Source: Desulfobacterales bacterium (GTDB lineage Bacteria > Desulfobacterota > Desulfobacteria > Desulfobacterales > BuS5). Taken from it: 8,704 nt of DNA. The translations under genes and the position numbers were made by a program. Below the pieces are notes generated by a model. The model did not search any database, was not told the DNA's origin, and saw only the letters and a list, made by a program, of their open reading frames with translations. The stretch lies in assembly GCA_016735355.1 (NCBI GenBank), contig JAERRQ010000230.1:1-8704 (forward strand). The letters are read 5' to 3'. Shown here piece by piece: positions 6,777 through 8,704 of this stretch; the stretch's first letter is position 1, and every line of letters begins with the position of its first letter.

Positions 6777-7031
6777 TTATGTATGACCATTCCGATCGGT
6801 TGTCTTGTTGTCATGGTGATTATTGATACTACTTACATCGGAATCGATGCATAGTTCCTTCTCCAACTGCCGCAATGTTTTTTCAAGAACAGGGAGCCGT
6901 TGTTTGTCTTTAGAATCTTTGGAAGTTCTTTTAAGTTCTATCAGTATTTTAATATCAAGAACATGAATAGTATGGCCTCTGAATTCAATCCAAACCCGAT
7001 GTGCCATTATTCCCGCGTCATTAAATATCAC
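6777..7031 (-). pseudogene. Probable C-terminal remnant of a nucleotidyltransferase-like protein
   Basis: The frame of 84 codons opens with GTG and has no good ribosome site; an internal ATG lies at 7005-7007. The segment HTIHVLDIKILIELKRTSKDSKDKQ resembles the tail of MNT/AbiEii-type nucleotidyltransferase-fold proteins, where a V-SLEDLI-LKRASGRPKD-like helix links the last strand to a C-terminal helix. Such proteins have about 140-200 residues, and the N-terminal half with the catalytic GG/GS and DxD motifs is absent. Upstream minus-strand DNA does not show it in any frame before the next gene. The rest is polar (SINNHHDNKTTDRN). It is therefore probably a decayed fragment; a genuine short ORF of unknown function remains possible. 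The 114 bases between the terminator and this ORF show nothing recognisable. Confidence 0.35.
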
Positions 7032-7109
7032 CTAATAATTTTGTAGGGTTTCAGGAGTAAGTTGCTAACAGCTAAAGCCTAACCGCTCAATTCATGTAAA
7101 CTGAAAATA

Positions 7110-7114
7110 AAGGA
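7110..7114 (+). promoter_or_regulatory. Ribosome binding site deciding the dehydrogenase start
   Basis: AAGGA (7110-7114) is 8 bases before ATG 7123 but directly overlaps the in-frame ATG at 7114. That makes 7123 (MNILFAAPE) the likelier start. The family also begins with such a short first beta strand. Confidence 0.55.
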
Positions 7115-7122
7115 TGCCAGGA

Positions 7123-8091
7123 ATGAACATTCTATTTGCTGCTCCGGAAAATGCGTGGGGAGGCTTTCTGGGGCTTATCCGGTCTGAACTTCCCGAACAC
7201 TCTTTTGAGGCAACCGGCCGATTTCGGGTTGATAATTTAAAGGGGTATGATGTTTTGATACCAACCATGTGCTCTGTAACAGAAGAAATGATAACTGCAA
7301 GTGACCGACTACGTCTGATACAACAATGCGGATCAGGACTTGAAGGGGTTGACGTGGAGGCAGCCATTAACAACGATATCTGGGTTGCCAATGTTCCCAC
7401 CGCCAATTCCGGTAACGCCGACTCCGTAGCTGAAATCGGAATATATATGATGATCGGCCTGTCAAGGAATTTCAAAGATATGGCGCAAAGCATGTTGGCG
7501 GGCAAGATGGGAGAACCCCAGGGAAAATCATTGTACGGCAAAACCGCAGGCCTGGTAGGACTTGGCGGAATAGGGCAAGCCCTGATCAAAAGGCTGAAAG
7601 CCTTTGGTGTTCATGTAATTGGAATCAAACGTAATAACCCACAGCAGGCACAAAAGGATTTTGGGCTTGAATGGGCCGGCGGGCCCGATGATCTTGACCA
7701 ACTGGCTATCAGATCGGACTTTGTGATCCTTTGTCTGCCTCTGACCCGGGAGAGCAGGAATATCATTAACCGGACAACATTTGCTAATATGAAACCTGAT
7801 TCTTTTTTGATTAATTTATCCCGTGGCGGTCTGATTGATCGCGGCGCGCTTGAAGAAGCGCTTGCAAGCGGCCGGATTGGGGGAGCGGGCCTGGATGTTT
7901 TCTGGGAAGAGCCTCCTGATCCTGATGACCCTATATTTAACTTTAACGTGCTTGCAACTCCTCATATATCAGGGTCGACAGATGTATCCATGCAGGGGAT
8001 TGTTAAAGGGGTTGCTGAAAACATAAGGAGAATCGCAAAAGGCATTGAACCGTTGAATAACAAAAATAACCCTGATGAACATAAACATTAA
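7123..8091 (+). CDS. D-isomer-specific 2-hydroxyacid dehydrogenase, NAD-binding
   Basis: Soluble NAD(P)-dependent oxidoreductase of the phosphoglycerate/glycerate dehydrogenase superfamily, interconverting a 2-hydroxyacid and its 2-keto acid. From ATG 7123 it has 322 residues, usual for single-domain members without an ACT domain. The Rossmann motif is GLGGIG (146-151) followed by a helix. The catalytic triad is visible as R234 in NLSRGGLID, E263 in DVFWEEPPDP and H281 in TPHISGST. The substrate loop contains QQCGSGLEGVD (67-77), where phosphoglycerate dehydrogenases usually carry a similar RAG-GVDNID segment. The substrate cannot be named from sequence alone; there is no serA-type C-terminal regulatory domain. 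The gene overlaps the downstream rhomboid gene by 17 bases, so the two are very likely cotranscribed and translationally coupled. The C-terminus is a polar tail (LNNKNNPDEHKH). Confidence 0.9.
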   Translation: MNILFAAPENAWGGFLGLIRSELPEHSFEATGRFRVDNLKGYDVLIPTMCSVTEEMITASDRLRLIQQCGSGLEGVDVEAAINNDIWVANVPTANSGNADSVAEIGIYMMIGLSRNFKDMAQSMLAGKMGEPQGKSLYGKTAGLVGLGGIGQALIKRLKAFGVHVIGIKRNNPQQAQKDFGLEWAGGPDDLDQLAIRSDFVILCLPLTRESRNIINRTTFANMKPDSFLINLSRGGLIDRGALEEALASGRIGGAGLDVFWEEPPDPDDPIFNFNVLATPHISGSTDVSMQGIVKGVAENIRRIAKGIEPLNNKNNPDEHKH

Positions 8092-8620
8092 AAATCGTGT
8101 TTTACTAATAGCGAGCCTCGTTGCATTATTTTGGATCATAGAGCTTATTGATATTGCAACAGGGAACAACTTCGGCATATATGGAATTTTTCCCAGAACA
8201 GTAATCGGGTTGCGCGGAATCATTTTTTCTCCCTTTATTCACCAGAATATCTATCACCTCCTGCTTAACACCATTCCTTTTATAGTCCTTGGGAGCCTGG
8301 TAAGTTTGCGTGGCTTGGATGACTTCCTGGAGCTCTCGCTCTTTGTGATACTTGTCGGAGGAGCAGGGGTCTGGTTGGTAGGCCGTCCCGCGTATCATAT
8401 TGGGGCCAGCGGGCTGATTTTCGGATATTTCGGATTTTTGGCAACTGCCGGCTGGTATGAGAGACGATTCAGCTCCATTTGCATATCCCTTATTGTTATA
8501 TTTTTGTATGGAGGGCTTCTCAGGGGGGTCTTGCCGGTCAGACCTTTTGTATCATGGGAAGGACACCTTTGCGGACTTATTGCCGGTATGGCGTGCGCGC
8601 GTCTATCGGCTTTAAGATAA
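8075..8620 (+). CDS. Rhomboid-family intramembrane serine protease
   Basis: Integral inner-membrane protease that cleaves substrates within or next to transmembrane helices. The 181-residue protein is almost wholly hydrophobic, with about six transmembrane segments (near 8-27, 57-75, 85-103, 110-127, 133-152 and 163-178), the compact bacterial core without an extra cytosolic domain. The catalytic dyad is S112 in GASG and H164 in WEGHLCGLIAG. The oxyanion/structural motif HxxxN is H61-LLL-N65, preceded by the loop-1 segment SPFIHQNIYH. All catalytic positions are kept, so it should be active. ATG 8075 overlaps the dehydrogenase gene by 17 bases and has no strong Shine-Dalgarno, pointing to translational coupling. 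The substrate is unknown, and a functional link to the dehydrogenase is not evident. No intrinsic terminator follows. Confidence 0.92.
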   Translation: MNINIKNRVLLIASLVALFWIIELIDIATGNNFGIYGIFPRTVIGLRGIIFSPFIHQNIYHLLLNTIPFIVLGSLVSLRGLDDFLELSLFVILVGGAGVWLVGRPAYHIGASGLIFGYFGFLATAGWYERRFSSICISLIVIFLYGGLLRGVLPVRPFVSWEGHLCGLIAGMACARLSALR

Positions 8621-8668
8621 AAATTTTGGGTGCGGTGCCATCATAAATTGCGGTTGCGAGGCAGTCTG

Positions 8669-8704
8669 ATGAGACAGGTGAATAACTTTCACATCTTTAA
8701 AAAC
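8669..8704 (+). CDS. Possible start of a gene running off the window
   Basis: ATG 8669 is preceded by GAGG (8658-8661) at 7 bases and stays open for 12 codons to the window end (MRQVNNFHIFKN). The fragment is too short to identify. The 48 bases between the rhomboid stop and this ATG contain no terminator, so it could be a third gene of the same transcript. Confidence 0.25.
   Translation, partial: MRQVNNFHIFKN

Noticed and set aside
6600..6800. Integration (att) site at the tRNA-Glu 3' end
   Set aside because: No second copy of the tRNA 3' end and no integrase gene in the window.
7092..7589. A 165-codon minus-strand frame opposite the dehydrogenase gene
   Set aside because: Proline/serine-rich shadow composition, antisense to a gene with complete catalytic motifs, and no ribosome site.

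Overview
The window looks like ordinary chromosomal DNA from a moderately AT-rich, Gram-negative-type bacterium. The best guess is a Desulfobacterota / Desulfobacterales-like (sulfate-reducer) lineage. This rests on the style of the DnaA protein, the lone GlcD-type flavin oxidase and the general protein flavour recalled from that group; no database search was possible.

Layout, left to right. (1) Positions 3-119 hold the first 38 codons of a Nif3-family gene, cut off abruptly. It abuts the 3' end of an endonuclease III gene (nth, minus strand), whose own stop codon appears to have been lost at the same junction. (2) A 550-base AT-rich intergenic stretch (789-1340) with imperfect DnaA-box-like words separates nth from a divergent dnaA (plus). 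(3) dnaA is followed after 28 bases by a GlcD-type FAD-linked oxidase without its usual Fe-S partner gene. (4) A convergent intergenic region (4102-4346) carries a pair of GTATCNGATAC palindromes overlapping the glcD stop, a long hairpin and small tandem repeats. (5) htpG (Hsp90 chaperone, minus) has a good sigma-70-type promoter. (6) A tRNA-Lys(TTT)/tRNA-Glu(TTC) pair on the plus strand has its own promoter and a textbook terminator. (7) A short minus-strand ORF resembles the C-terminal tail of a nucleotidyltransferase-like protein and is probably a remnant. (8) A 2-hydroxyacid dehydrogenase gene overlaps a rhomboid protease gene in a two-gene plus-strand unit. A possible start of a further gene runs off the right edge.

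The genes serve separate housekeeping roles: base-excision repair, replication initiation, 2-hydroxyacid oxidation, protein folding, tRNA supply and membrane proteolysis. No defence system, CRISPR array, prophage or intact insertion sequence is visible. The points most worth a second look are the nif3/nth junction, the unusual residues in the DnaA ATPase and DNA-binding domains together with TTATNAACA words upstream, and the structured intergenic DNA after glcD.
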